Positions 49,297 through 57,539 of a DNA stretch of 64,000 nucleotides are shown here, piece by piece. The notes below the pieces were generated by a model. That model had not been told where the DNA came from. It saw only the letters and a list, made by a program, of their open reading frames with translations, and did not search any database. Positions within the stretch are counted from its first letter, which is position 1. Each line of letters opens with the position of its first letter. Both the position numbers and the translations under genes were made by a program. The stretch comes from Amycolatopsis marina (GTDB lineage Bacteria > Actinomycetota > Actinomycetes > Mycobacteriales > Pseudonocardiaceae): positions 38,990 to 102,989 of the forward strand of contig NZ_FOKG01000021.1 in NCBI RefSeq assembly GCF_900111885.1, given 5' to 3'.

Positions 49297-50092
49297 AGAC
49301 CTGCCGGTCGGCGTCGCCGCTGAGCACGCGCACTGCCTCGGTCACGGCAGCACACCGGGCCGTCCGGACCGCGTCGGACAGCGGGCGCAGTGCCTCGGAG
49401 CGCTGTGCGGTGGCCGAGGCCGAGAGCGCGCCGCCCGGTTCGTCGCTCAGCGCGAGGGCGAGGATCGCCTCGACCTCGTCCGCGCGTTGCAGGACGAGCA
49501 GGCAGCGCCCCGGCATCGGGGCGGGCCAGCCCGGCTTCGGCGCCGAGCGCAGGCGTGCCTTCAGCTCGCCGCGCACCCCGGGGCGATCCCGAGCGACGTC
49601 CAACTGCTGCAACGTTCCCGCGCTGACCCGGACCGCGTCCGTGAGCAGGTGCTCGGCCTCGCCGATGCCGACGAACTCGGGCGCGGTGCCCACGGGAACC
49701 GGATACACGGTCCATCGCAGCAGTCCCTCCGCGATCGGCTGGGGCACGACAGCGCAGCCCGCCGAGGGGAACAGGGCGGCCTCGCCCGCATGCAGTGCCC
49801 CCTCCGTGAACGGACCTCCGCCGCCGAGCCCCCGCACGTCGCCCGGGACCGGCAACGCCAGCCGGGCGTCTGCCGCACCGATTCCGCGCAATGCTCCGAG
49901 CAGCTGCGCGGGTTGCACCGGAACCGCGCCGGCCACGGGGAGGTCGAGCCGGTCCGCCGTTTCGGCGTCGGCCGCGACCACCTCGTGCGCCTCGCCCCAT
50001 GCGGCGAGCGCGTCGAGGGCGTTGTCGGCGGCGGCGGCACCGTTCAGCCACGCCGAGGACCAGACCGAGAGGGTCGCACTGGGACAGCACAC
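49295..50092 (-). CDS. Conserved actinobacterial protein, Rv1486c-like, unknown function
   Basis: 265 residues, Ala-rich, no signal peptide or transmembrane helix. Segments include A-A-W-G-E-A-H-E-V-V-A-A near residue 30, L-L-G-A-L-R-G-I-G-A-A-D-A-R-L-A-L-P-V-P around 65 and G-R-C-L-L-V-L-Q-R-A-D-E-V near 195. I know no biochemical function. Position and orientation directly after ferrochelatase match Rv1486c, and it is divergent from the AAA+/VWA pair. Confidence 0.72.
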   Translation of the reverse strand: MCCPSATLSVWSSAWLNGAAAADNALDALAAWGEAHEVVAADAETADRLDLPVAGAVPVQPAQLLGALRGIGAADARLALPVPGDVRGLGGGGPFTEGALHAGEAALFPSAGCAVVPQPIAEGLLRWTVYPVPVGTAPEFVGIGEAEHLLTDAVRVSAGTLQQLDVARDRPGVRGELKARLRSAPKPGWPAPMPGRCLLVLQRADEVEAILALALSDEPGGALSASATAQRSEALRPLSDAVRTARCAAVTEAVRVLSGDADRQV

Positions 50093-50177
50093 GGCGATTC
50101 AGCGTAGAGGTCGCCTCGGCGCTGCCGGTACCCGGTGGGTGGAGTTGCTCCACGTCGACGCCACGCCGAACGGTCAG

Positions 50178-50183
50178 TAGCGT
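50178..50183 (+). promoter_or_regulatory. Leaderless -10 element of the AAA+/VWA operon
   Basis: TAGCGT followed by seven bases and GTG 50191. Confidence 0.55.
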
Positions 50184-50190
50184 CGCGGGA

Positions 50191-51594
50191 GTGAGCAACA
50201 GTTCCGCACCCGCACACCTGCCCCGGACCGTCGGCGCACTCCGCGAGGCCGGCCACCCCCCGCGGGGCGTGAAGACCGAGATCCACGAAAACCTGCTCGC
50301 CGCGCTGCGGGCGGGACGAGACCCGTGGCCCGGAATGGTGGGGTTCTCCAGAACCGTGCTGCCACAGTTGGAACGGGCGCTACTGGCCGGGCACGACGTC
50401 GTGCTGCTCGGCGAGCGCGGCCAGGGCAAGACCAGGCTGCTGCGGACATTGGCCGGCCTGCTCGACGAGTGGACACCGGTGATCGAGGGGTCGGAGCTGG
50501 CCGAACACCCGCTGCGGCCGATCACGCCTGCCTCGCTGCGCAGGGCAGCCGAACTCGGTGACGATCTCCCGGTCGAGTGGCTCCATCGCGACTCCCGCTA
50601 CACCGAGAAGCTCGCCACGCCGGACACGTCGGTCGGTGACCTGATCGGTGACGTCGACCCGGTCAAGGTCGCCGAGGGGCGCAGTCTCGGTGACCCCGAG
50701 ACCATCCATTTCGGTCTGGTGCCGCGCTCACATCGCGGAATCGTCGCGATCAACGAGCTGCCCGATCTCGCCGAACGAATTCAGGTCGCGCTGCTGAACG
50801 TGATGGAGGAGCGCGACATCCAGGTTCGGGGCTACACCCTGCGGCTGCCGCTGGACGTCTTGCTGGTGGCGACCGCGAACCCGGAGGACTACACGAACCG
50901 CGGCCGGATCATCACGCCGCTCAAGGACCGGTTCGGCGCCGAGATCCGCACGCACTATCCGCCCGACCTCGATGCGGAGATCGGGGTCGTGCGGCAGGAG
51001 GCCCGGCTGGTCGCCGAGGTCGGTGAGCCGTTGCTGGAGGTGCTGGCGCGGTTCGTGCGCGGCCTACGTGAGTCCACTGTGGTCGATCAGCGGTCGGGGG
51101 TGTCGGCGCGGTTCGCCGTAGCCGCCGCGGAGACGGTGGCAGCGGCCGCGTTGCGGAGGTCGGCGCTCACCGGGGAGGAGCCCGCCGTCGCGCGGCCGGT
51201 CGATATGGATTCGGTGCCCGCCGTGCTGCGCGGAAAGCTCGAGTTCGAACCGGGCGAGGAGGGCAGGGAGACCGAACACCTGACGCACCTGTTGCGCAGG
51301 GCGATCGCCGAGACGGCGCGCGCACGGTTCGCCGGTCTGGACCTGAGCCCGCTCGGGAACGCGGTCGCCGACGGACATCTCGTCGCCACCGGCGAGCGGG
51401 TTCCGGGGAAGGACATCCTCGCCGCACTGCCGGAGTTGCCCGTGCTGCACGAGGTCGCGCAGCGTGCCGGGGTCGGCGCGGACGAGCCTGCGAGCCGGAT
51501 CGCCGCCGCGATCGAGCTGGCGCTGGAATCGCTCTACCTCGCCCGCAAACTCGCCAAGGACGCCGACGACCACACGACGGTGTACGGACCATGA
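50191..51594 (+). CDS. AAA+ ATPase of the MoxR/Mg-chelatase subunit I type
   Basis: 467 residues from GTG 50191. Walker A is G-E-R-G-Q-G-K-T near residue 72; the Walker B position reads V-A-I-N-E-L-P-D-L near 190, with Asn where Asp is usual but Glu kept. A-T-A-N-P-E-D-Y near 230 is sensor 1 and the region after it (I-T-P-L-K-D-R-F) fits ChlI/MoxR proteins. The gene overlaps the VWA gene (ATGA), forming a ChlI-ChlD-like pair similar to Rv0958-Rv0959. No chelatase genes are near, so metal insertion is not implied. Confidence 0.85.
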   Translation: MSNSSAPAHLPRTVGALREAGHPPRGVKTEIHENLLAALRAGRDPWPGMVGFSRTVLPQLERALLAGHDVVLLGERGQGKTRLLRTLAGLLDEWTPVIEGSELAEHPLRPITPASLRRAAELGDDLPVEWLHRDSRYTEKLATPDTSVGDLIGDVDPVKVAEGRSLGDPETIHFGLVPRSHRGIVAINELPDLAERIQVALLNVMEERDIQVRGYTLRLPLDVLLVATANPEDYTNRGRIITPLKDRFGAEIRTHYPPDLDAEIGVVRQEARLVAEVGEPLLEVLARFVRGLRESTVVDQRSGVSARFAVAAAETVAAAALRRSALTGEEPAVARPVDMDSVPAVLRGKLEFEPGEEGRETEHLTHLLRRAIAETARARFAGLDLSPLGNAVADGHLVATGERVPGKDILAALPELPVLHEVAQRAGVGADEPASRIAAAIELALESLYLARKLAKDADDHTTVYGP

Positions 51595-53546
51595 CCGCTC
51601 CCGGGTACTCCTACGGCCCCTGGCACGAGGGACCCGATCCGCTTGCGCCGCCGACCGACCTTCGAGAGGCGTTGGACGAGATCGGCCAGGAGGTGATGGC
51701 CGGTGCGTCACCACGCGCGGCGCTGGAGGAGTTGCTGCGCAGAGGCACTCAGGCCACGGCCGGACTGGACGAGCTGACCCGGCGGGTGTGGCAGCGCCGC
51801 GCGGAGATCCAGCGCAGGCACCGCCTTGACGGGACCCTGCTCGAGGTGCGGCGGCTGCTCGACGAGGCCGTGGCAGCCGAGCGCGCAGCGCTGTTTCCCG
51901 ACCCGTCCGACGACGCACGCTTCCAGGAGGCCTCGCTGGACGCCCTGCCGTCCGGCACGGCGGCGGCGGTGCGGGAGCTGGGCGGGTACGAGTGGCGCTC
52001 GGAGCAGGGCAGGGAGAACTTCGAGCGGATCCGTGAGCTGCTCGGCAGGGAACTGCTGGACTCCCGGTTCGAGGGGATGAAGAACGCGCTGCGGGACGCC
52101 GGCAGCGCGGACGTGGAGCGGATCAACCAGATGCTGGCCGATCTGAACGCGTTGCTCGCCGCACACGCTCAGGATCTCGCCGACGTGCCGGAACGGTTTG
52201 CCGAGTTCATGCGCAGGCACGGCGCGTTATTTCCCGAACGGCCGAGAACGGTCGACGAGCTCATCGACGTGCTCGCGGCCAGGGCCGCGGCCGCGCAGCG
52301 AATGCTCAACTCGATGTCTCCCGAGCAGCGGGCCGAACTGGCCGAACTGGCCCAGCAGGCGTTCGGCGACCCGAGACTGGCTGAGCAGCTCTCGGCGCTG
52401 GACGCGCAGCTGAAGGCACTGCGGCCGGGGCAGGACTGGGAGTCGGCCGCGCGGATGCGCGGGAACGACCCACTCGGTCTCGGTGAGGGTGTGCGGGCCA
52501 TGTCCGATCTCGCCGAGCTGGACGCACTGGCCGAGCAGCTGTCGCAGTCGTATGCCGGTGCCCGGCTGGAGGACATCGACGCCGACGCGCTGGTTCGCCA
52601 GCTCGGCGACGATGCGGGCGTGGACGCGCGCAGACTCGCCGAACTCGACCGGGAGCTGCGCGGGCAGGGGCTGTTCGAACGCACGGCGGACGGATCGCTG
52701 AGGTTGTCGCCGAAGGCGTTGCGCCGCCTCGGCGAGACGGCGCTGTCCGACGTGATCCGGACACTGCGCGGACGCGCCGGGCAGCGGGAGACCGCGTCGG
52801 CGGGTGCCGCGGGCGAGCTGACCGGTTCGAGCAGGCCGTGGCAGTTCGGCGACACGCAGCCGTGGGAGGTGTCGCGCACGGTCCGCAACGCTGTGCTGCG
52901 CACCGCCGCCGGTGGCGCGGGACGGGGCAGGCGACTCGACGTGTCCGACGTGGAGGTGGCCGAAACCGAGCACAGGGCGCGGGCAGCGGTCGCGCTCTGC
53001 GTGGACACGTCGTGGTCGATGGTCCAGGAGGGCCGCTGGCTGCCGATGAAGCGCACCGCCCTCGCGCTGCAGCAACTGATCGCCACCCGGTTCCGGGGAG
53101 ATGCCCTGCAGTTGATCACGTTCGGGCGCTACGCCGCCACGGTGGAGCTGGCCGAGCTGGTTGGCATGGAAGGAGCGTGGGAACAGGGCACGAACGCCCA
53201 CCACGCACTCCTGCTCGCGGGCAGGCACCTGCGCGGAAACCCCGGTTCCCGACCTGTGGTGCTCCTGGTCACCGACGGAGAGCCGACGGCACATCTGGAA
53301 CCGGACGGAACCGCCGAGTTCGACTACCCGCCTGCCCCGCGCACGCTGGCGAAGACCCTCACCGAGGTGGACCGGCTCGCGAAACTCGGCACCTCCCTCA
53401 CCGTCTTCCGGCTCGGTGACGACCCCCGGCTGACGTCGTTCGTGGATCTGCTCGCCCGGCGCGCGAAAGGCCGGGTGGTGGCGCCGGACCTCGGTGGTCT
53501 CGGGGCGGCGGTCGTCGACGACTACCTGCAGACGCGCAGGGGCTGA
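51591..53546 (+). CDS. VWA-domain partner of the AAA+ ATPase
   Basis: 651 residues. The first 430 residues are helical, charged and Leu-rich, with likely coiled coil, as in Rv0959-type proteins. The C-terminal VWA domain (about 460-645) has an intact MIDAS: D-T-S-W-S-M near residue 468, Thr in G-T-N-A-H-H-A around 535, and V-T-D-G-E-P near 560. It lacks membrane segments. Translation is coupled to the AAA+ gene. By analogy with MoxR-VWA pairs it should target the ATPase to a client protein, still unknown. Confidence 0.88.
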   Translation: MTAPGYSYGPWHEGPDPLAPPTDLREALDEIGQEVMAGASPRAALEELLRRGTQATAGLDELTRRVWQRRAEIQRRHRLDGTLLEVRRLLDEAVAAERAALFPDPSDDARFQEASLDALPSGTAAAVRELGGYEWRSEQGRENFERIRELLGRELLDSRFEGMKNALRDAGSADVERINQMLADLNALLAAHAQDLADVPERFAEFMRRHGALFPERPRTVDELIDVLAARAAAAQRMLNSMSPEQRAELAELAQQAFGDPRLAEQLSALDAQLKALRPGQDWESAARMRGNDPLGLGEGVRAMSDLAELDALAEQLSQSYAGARLEDIDADALVRQLGDDAGVDARRLAELDRELRGQGLFERTADGSLRLSPKALRRLGETALSDVIRTLRGRAGQRETASAGAAGELTGSSRPWQFGDTQPWEVSRTVRNAVLRTAAGGAGRGRRLDVSDVEVAETEHRARAAVALCVDTSWSMVQEGRWLPMKRTALALQQLIATRFRGDALQLITFGRYAATVELAELVGMEGAWEQGTNAHHALLLAGRHLRGNPGSRPVVLLVTDGEPTAHLEPDGTAEFDYPPAPRTLAKTLTEVDRLAKLGTSLTVFRLGDDPRLTSFVDLLARRAKGRVVAPDLGGLGAAVVDDYLQTRRG

Positions 53547-53578
53547 CTCCGCCGCACCGCGGTGGGTTTCGTGGCTGG

Positions 53579-53694
53579 CGGGGACCGATGACCGCCCGGC
53601 CGACAACCGCCCGAAGAACGTGCGCCTCTCGGCGATCACCGATCCCGACGGCAACAGGATCACGTCCATCGGGAACTTCCGGGTGCGGTACTGA
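53579..53694 (+). pseudogene. Remnant of a VOC/glyoxalase gene (C-terminal end only)
   Basis: About 35 codons ending at TGA 53692-53694 read I-T-D-P-D-G-N-R-I-T-S-I-G-N-F-R-V, the closing strand of VOC proteins. Nothing upstream in frame continues the domain: it joins the end of the VWA gene region directly. A decayed fragment is the simplest explanation. Confidence 0.6.
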
Positions 53695-53820
53695 TTCGGT
53701 CCGCTGCTCGGCTGCGGATGTGGTTTCCGGAGGTCGAGCAGAACTCGACCCCACCGTCGACGTGCAGGAGACCGCGCGGCCTCCCGCACGCCCGGTGCCC
53801 CCGGGTCTGGTCTGTCCGGC

Positions 53821-54063
53821 CTACTGGGGTCCGTCCCCCGGTGGCAGCTGGTAGCCACGGTCGAACTCGACGTCGACGACTCCGGGCACATCCTTCAGGG
53901 AACCGAGCGCGTCATCGTGCACCCAGCCGGTGACGGTGCCGATGACGTCCTGCACGTCCTGGACGCGCAGGCCCGCGGAGCGCAGGGTGGCCACGACGGC
54001 ACCGATCCGGTCGAGGTTGTCGTCGGCGATCGAGACGATCACCCTGTGGTCGTCCTCGGCCAT
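53821..54063 (-). CDS. Small ferredoxin-fold protein, propeptide/I9-inhibitor-like partner of the S8 protease
   Basis: 80 residues with predicted beta-alpha-beta-beta-alpha-beta order: R-V-I-V-S-I, N-L-D-R-I-G-A-V-V-A-T-L, V-I-G-T-V-T-G-W-V, D-D-A-L-G-S-L and G-V-V-D-V-E-F-D-R. The last part, L-X-X-V-P-G-V-V-D-V-E-F-D, resembles the I9 subtilisin-propeptide pattern. Databases often call this family ketohydroxyglutarate aldolase; it is far too short and lacks an aldolase lysine motif. It follows the protease gene by 27 bases. A chaperone or inhibitor acting in trans is inferred. Confidence 0.65.
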   Translation of the reverse strand: MAEDDHRVIVSIADDNLDRIGAVVATLRSAGLRVQDVQDVIGTVTGWVHDDALGSLKDVPGVVDVEFDRGYQLPPGDGPQ

Positions 54064-54090
54064 CTGGCCTCCCTGCGGCGGCCCGGACCG

Positions 54091-55278
54091 TTACCGGGGT
54101 GCGAAGACGAGTCCAGCACCGATGTCGGTGGAAGGCAAGGGCAGCCTGCGTGCGCTCTGCCCGAGCCTGGCCCACAGCTCCCAGCCCCGTGCGCCGTAGT
54201 GCTGGGAGAGGAGCGCGGCGATGCCCGCGACGTGCGGGGTCGCCATGCTCGTCCCGCTGATCCGCCGGTGCCGGGTCGGCATGGGCCAGCTGGAGTGCAC
54301 GTCCACACCAGGGGCCGCGATGTCCACGGCGCGTTCCGGGTCGACGCTGCCGCAGGAGAAGTCCGCGACCGCGCTGTGCACGTCCAGTGCCCCGACCGCC
54401 AGGATCGAAGGGCAGTTGGCAGGGTGCCCGATCGGTGAGATCACCCCGGAGGCCCGCCTGCTCTCGTTGCCCGCCGCCGCGATGATCAGGGTGCCCTTGG
54501 CGACGGCGCGGCGGGCGACGCGCTCGAAAGTGGGGGAGTGCGGGTCGCCGGGACGGACGGCCGCGCCGAGCGACATCGACACCACCGCGCAGCCGTGCAT
54601 GATCGCCCACGCGATCCCGGCCAGGATCCCGCCGTCGCTCCCGGAGCCCGCGTTGCTGAGCACCTTGCCCGCGTAGATCTCCGTCTCGGGCGCCACGCCG
54701 TAGCCGGGTCCGGTCTCCGGTTCTCGTGGCCCGCAGGCGGTGCCGATGCAGTGGGTGCCGTGCCCGTGCCCGTCCGCGACGTCCTCGCCGGTGATGAAGG
54801 ACCTGGTCTGCACGACGCGGCCGGCGAAGTCCGGGTGCTCGACGTCGAACCCCGTGTCGAGGACGGCCACTCGCACACCGGCGCCGGTCGCCGGGCTGTC
54901 CGGAGCTCCCACCGCCTGCAGGCCCCACGTGAAGGTGGTCTCGTCCACCGCCCCGGGCTCCACGGCGGGGGCCGCGGGAGTGATCGCGTGCACCGTGCGT
55001 TCCCGTTCCACACCCGCGATCGCGCCGCGTTCCTGGATCGCGTGGGTCAGGGCGTCCGCCTGGTCCGCGCCCGCCGTGATGACGGCGACCCCGAGTTCGT
55101 GGAGCAAGAGCCCGTCGAGGCCCGCCGACAAGGCCACCGCGTCACCGGCGAGATCCGCGGTGCTCGCGGTACGTATACCGGCCACGCGCGCCATGGCGCG
55201 AACTCCCTCATCGGCGGCGTCCTCCTCGAGCAGGACCAGGTACCGGCCGGTTGTTCCGTCGCTCACCGCGTCGGTCAT
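54091..55278 (-). CDS. Subtilisin-family (S8) serine protease without signal peptide
   Basis: 395 residues from ATG 55278, which has AAGGTGG six bases upstream. The catalytic triad is intact: Asp in V-L-D-T-G-F-D (about residue 141), His in H-G-H-G-T-H (about 173) and Ser in G-T-S-M-A-T-P-H-V-A-G (about 344); A-A-A-G-N-E-S gives the oxyanion Asn. Residues 1-100 resemble one or two I9-like propeptide units. There is no signal peptide or anchor, so it should be cytosolic unless exported non-classically. It is followed by a small propeptide-like protein. Repeated GTTAC sites lie upstream. Confidence 0.88.
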   Translation of the reverse strand: MTDAVSDGTTGRYLVLLEEDAADEGVRAMARVAGIRTASTADLAGDAVALSAGLDGLLLHELGVAVITAGADQADALTHAIQERGAIAGVERERTVHAITPAAPAVEPGAVDETTFTWGLQAVGAPDSPATGAGVRVAVLDTGFDVEHPDFAGRVVQTRSFITGEDVADGHGHGTHCIGTACGPREPETGPGYGVAPETEIYAGKVLSNAGSGSDGGILAGIAWAIMHGCAVVSMSLGAAVRPGDPHSPTFERVARRAVAKGTLIIAAAGNESRRASGVISPIGHPANCPSILAVGALDVHSAVADFSCGSVDPERAVDIAAPGVDVHSSWPMPTRHRRISGTSMATPHVAGIAALLSQHYGARGWELWARLGQSARRLPLPSTDIGAGLVFAPR

Positions 55279-55344
55279 CGGAGCCACCTTCTTTGCCTCT
55301 GGGGATGGGGTGTCATCTCCAGGATCGAGCGTGGCGGAGCAAAT

Positions 55345-55404
55345 GTAACCTAGATCACGTCACTATTGCGTTACGATCGGCTACTTAACGTTACAGTAGG
55401 TTAC
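55345..55404 (-). promoter_or_regulatory. Cluster of GTTAC/GTAAC motifs upstream of the S8 protease
   Basis: GTAAC at 55345-55349 and GTTAC at 55370, 55390 and 55400 (start positions), the last three spaced 20 and 10 bases, about two and one helical turns. An imperfect palindrome CTACTTAACGTTACAGTAG spans 55381-55399. This is unusual AT content in a GC-rich region and looks like a binding array. Confidence 0.4.
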
Positions 55405-56771
55405 TGGCGGGAGTGTGCGATCACCCGGGCGCCACGTCCGGGCACCATGGTGATGTGCCGGGCCTTGGCGGGCTCCGGACGCGGGCGGTCCGGGGTGATC
55501 CGGTAGCGGCTCAGTACGGCCCGCAGCATCACCGTGGCCTCCATCAGGGAGAACCCGGCTCCGAGGCAGCGCCGAACGCCGCCGCCGAACGGCAGCCAGG
55601 TGCCGGCGGACGGACCGGCTCCGAGGAACCGTTCCGGACGGAACTCCGTCGGATCGTCGTGGTGCGCGGGATCGCCCTGCACCAGGACGATCGATGGCAT
55701 CACGGTGTGTCCCGCGGGAATGCGGTAGCCGCCGATGACCACGTCGGTGGTCAGCTTGCGCGCGACCTCGGAGATCACCGGGTGCAGGCGCATCGACTCC
55801 TTGGCCACGGCCTCGAGGTACTTGTCGTCCTCCTGTGTCCGGCCGTCCGCCGCGCGGACCGCCTCGTCCAGCAGGGCGGGATGGCGGGCCAATTCGTGCA
55901 GCGCCCAGGCCAGGGCGGTGGCGGTGGTCTCGTGACCGGCGAGCAGGAGCGTGACGAGCTGGTCCCGCAGCTCGACGTCGGACAGCCGCTCACCTTCGAC
56001 GGTCACCAGCAGGAGCCGGGAGAGCACATCGCCGCGATGCTCCAGGTCGCCCGCCCGCCTTCGTTCGGCGATCTCGGCGTAGAGCAACTCGTCGACCCGC
56101 TGCTGACCGCGGGCGTACCGGCGCCACGGGCCGTACCGCTGCAGCTTCGGGTTGTGCCAGCCGAGGATGTCGATCGGTCCCACGTCGACGAGCCGGCCCA
56201 GCAGTGCCCTGAGCTCGTCCAGGCGCGGCCCCTCCGCGACGCCGAACACCACTCTGAGGATGACCTCGAGCGTGAGCGCCTGCATGCTGTCGTGGGTGGG
56301 GAAGGGGCGGCCGACGGGCCAGCGCGCGACCTCCGCGTCGGCGAGTTCCTCCACCAGGTTCCGGTAGCCGCGCAGCGCCGCGCCGTGGAACGCGGGCATC
56401 AGCAGCTTGCGGGCGCGCAGATGCTGGTCCTCGTCGGTGAGCAGCACGGAATGCGCCCCCATGACCGGCTTGAGGATCACGTTTCCCTCGCCCGCGTGGA
56501 ACACCGTGCTCGAGCCACTGAAAATCGCGCGGATCAGCTCCACGTCGGCGATCTCGACCACCGACCGCTCGGGATAGATGCGCAGCCGAACGACATCGCC
56601 GTAGCGCTTGCGCAGCCGCGGCAGCCAGGTGTGTCTGCGGGTGCTGAACAGCAGCGTCTGAACCGCCATCGGCAGGCGCGGACCCGGCGGCGGGGGCGCG
56701 GAAGCCGGATCCGCGGAGCCGATCGCGGCGAGCGCGCCGGTCGCGGTGTTCGCAGTGTTCGCGGTGGTCAT
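55401..56771 (-). CDS. Cytochrome P450
   Basis: 456 residues from ATG 56771, which has GAGGAG seven bases upstream; the longer frame is unsupported. The I-helix reads L-L-A-G-H-E-T-T-A near residue 278, the K-helix E-S-M-R near 330 and the heme loop F-G-G-G-V-R-R-C-L-G-A-G near 395 with the thiolate Cys. It is soluble and similar in size and motifs to mycobacterial CYP138-type enzymes. No dedicated ferredoxin is adjacent. It is divergent from a TetR regulator. Confidence 0.92.
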   Translation of the reverse strand: MTTANTANTATGALAAIGSADPASAPPPPGPRLPMAVQTLLFSTRRHTWLPRLRKRYGDVVRLRIYPERSVVEIADVELIRAIFSGSSTVFHAGEGNVILKPVMGAHSVLLTDEDQHLRARKLLMPAFHGAALRGYRNLVEELADAEVARWPVGRPFPTHDSMQALTLEVILRVVFGVAEGPRLDELRALLGRLVDVGPIDILGWHNPKLQRYGPWRRYARGQQRVDELLYAEIAERRRAGDLEHRGDVLSRLLLVTVEGERLSDVELRDQLVTLLLAGHETTATALAWALHELARHPALLDEAVRAADGRTQEDDKYLEAVAKESMRLHPVISEVARKLTTDVVIGGYRIPAGHTVMPSIVLVQGDPAHHDDPTEFRPERFLGAGPSAGTWLPFGGGVRRCLGAGFSLMEATVMLRAVLSRYRITPDRPRPEPAKARHITMVPGRGARVIAHSRQ

Positions 56772-56805
56772 GGTGCGGCTCCTCGGCGAGCGTCGGACCC
56801 ATCCA

Positions 56806-56834
56806 TTTACACACCCGTATAAGTGCTGTGTCAA
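56806..56834 (-). promoter_or_regulatory. P450 promoter overlapping a probable TetR operator
   Basis: On the minus strand TTGACA (56834-56829), 17 bases and TGTAAA (56811-56806) form a good promoter. The spacer contains the imperfect palindrome CACTTATACGGGTG with flanking ACACA/TGTGT, a suitable site for the divergent TetR protein. Confidence 0.55.
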
Positions 56835-56867
56835 GGGTCACCGTCCTCGCGCCTCTATGCTGTGCCG

Positions 56868-57482
56868 GTGGGGCACCGGGAACAGCTGCTGGTCGCGGCA
56901 CGAACACTGCTGCAGGAGCGGGGCTACGCGCACATCACCGCGCGCGACCTCGTTGCCGAATCGGGCACCAACCTGCACTCGATCGGCTACCACTTCGGTT
57001 CCAAGGCGGGGCTGCTCAACGCGGCGATCGGCGAGGTGTTCGAGGAGTGGACCGAGCAGCTCGCCCGGATCGCCATGGCCGACGCCTCGGCTTCACCGAT
57101 CGAGCGCGGCCGGATCACCTGGGTCGCGATGCTGGACAGCCTCGCGGAGAAACGCGCACTGCTGCTGTCCTACGTGGAGGCGCTCGCACAGGCCGAACGA
57201 ACACCGTCGCTACGCGAGCAGTTCGCCGAGCAGTACCGCCGATGCCGCGAGCGGGTCGCCGCGCTCGCGGCCCAGTCGCTCGGCGGCGACGTCCGGCCCG
57301 ACGACCCCCGCTGCGTCGCGCTGGCCGGTTTCGTGATCGCGGTCTGCGACGGTCTGTCCGTGCAGTGGCTCCTGGACCCCGAAGGAGCCCCCGACGGCGA
57401 GCACCTGTCACAGGGGCTCGCGATGATGTGGGCGGCCTCGGCCACGTTCTCGGCGTCGTCGGTTCAGTCGGCGCAGTCCTGA
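56868..57482 (+). CDS. TetR-family regulator of the divergent P450
   Basis: 204 residues from GTG 56868; TATGCT six bases upstream suggests a leaderless start and the earlier in-frame start adds no conserved sequence. The HTH shows L-L-V-A-A-R-T-L-L-Q-E-R-G, I-T-A-R-D-L-V-A-E-S-G-T and I-G-Y-H-F-G-S-K-A-G-L-L. The C-terminal domain contains R-I-T-W-V-A-M-L-D-S-L-A. The target is inferred to be the P450 promoter through the shared 96-base spacer. Confidence 0.85.
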   Translation: MGHREQLLVAARTLLQERGYAHITARDLVAESGTNLHSIGYHFGSKAGLLNAAIGEVFEEWTEQLARIAMADASASPIERGRITWVAMLDSLAEKRALLLSYVEALAQAERTPSLREQFAEQYRRCRERVAALAAQSLGGDVRPDDPRCVALAGFVIAVCDGLSVQWLLDPEGAPDGEHLSQGLAMMWAASATFSASSVQSAQS

Positions 57483-57527
57483 CCTGGGCTGGTTCCACCA
57501 GGTGGGCACCCGGGGAGGAACGGGACC

Positions 57528-57533
57528 TAGGGT
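57528..57533 (+). promoter_or_regulatory. -10 element of mshC
   Basis: TAGGGT followed by six bases and ATG 57540, consistent with leaderless transcription. Confidence 0.5.
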
Positions 57534-57539
57534 TGAGTC

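Noticed and set aside
50191..53546. Magnesium or cobalt chelatase
   Set aside because: AAA+/VWA pairs resemble ChlI/ChlD, yet there is no large chelatase subunit or tetrapyrrole-metalation gene nearby; ferrochelatase belongs to another family.
53821..54063. Ketohydroxyglutarate aldolase
   Set aside because: The name is attached to similar 80-residue proteins in databases, but the protein is too small for an aldolase barrel; the fold pattern and protease neighbour point to an I9-like role.
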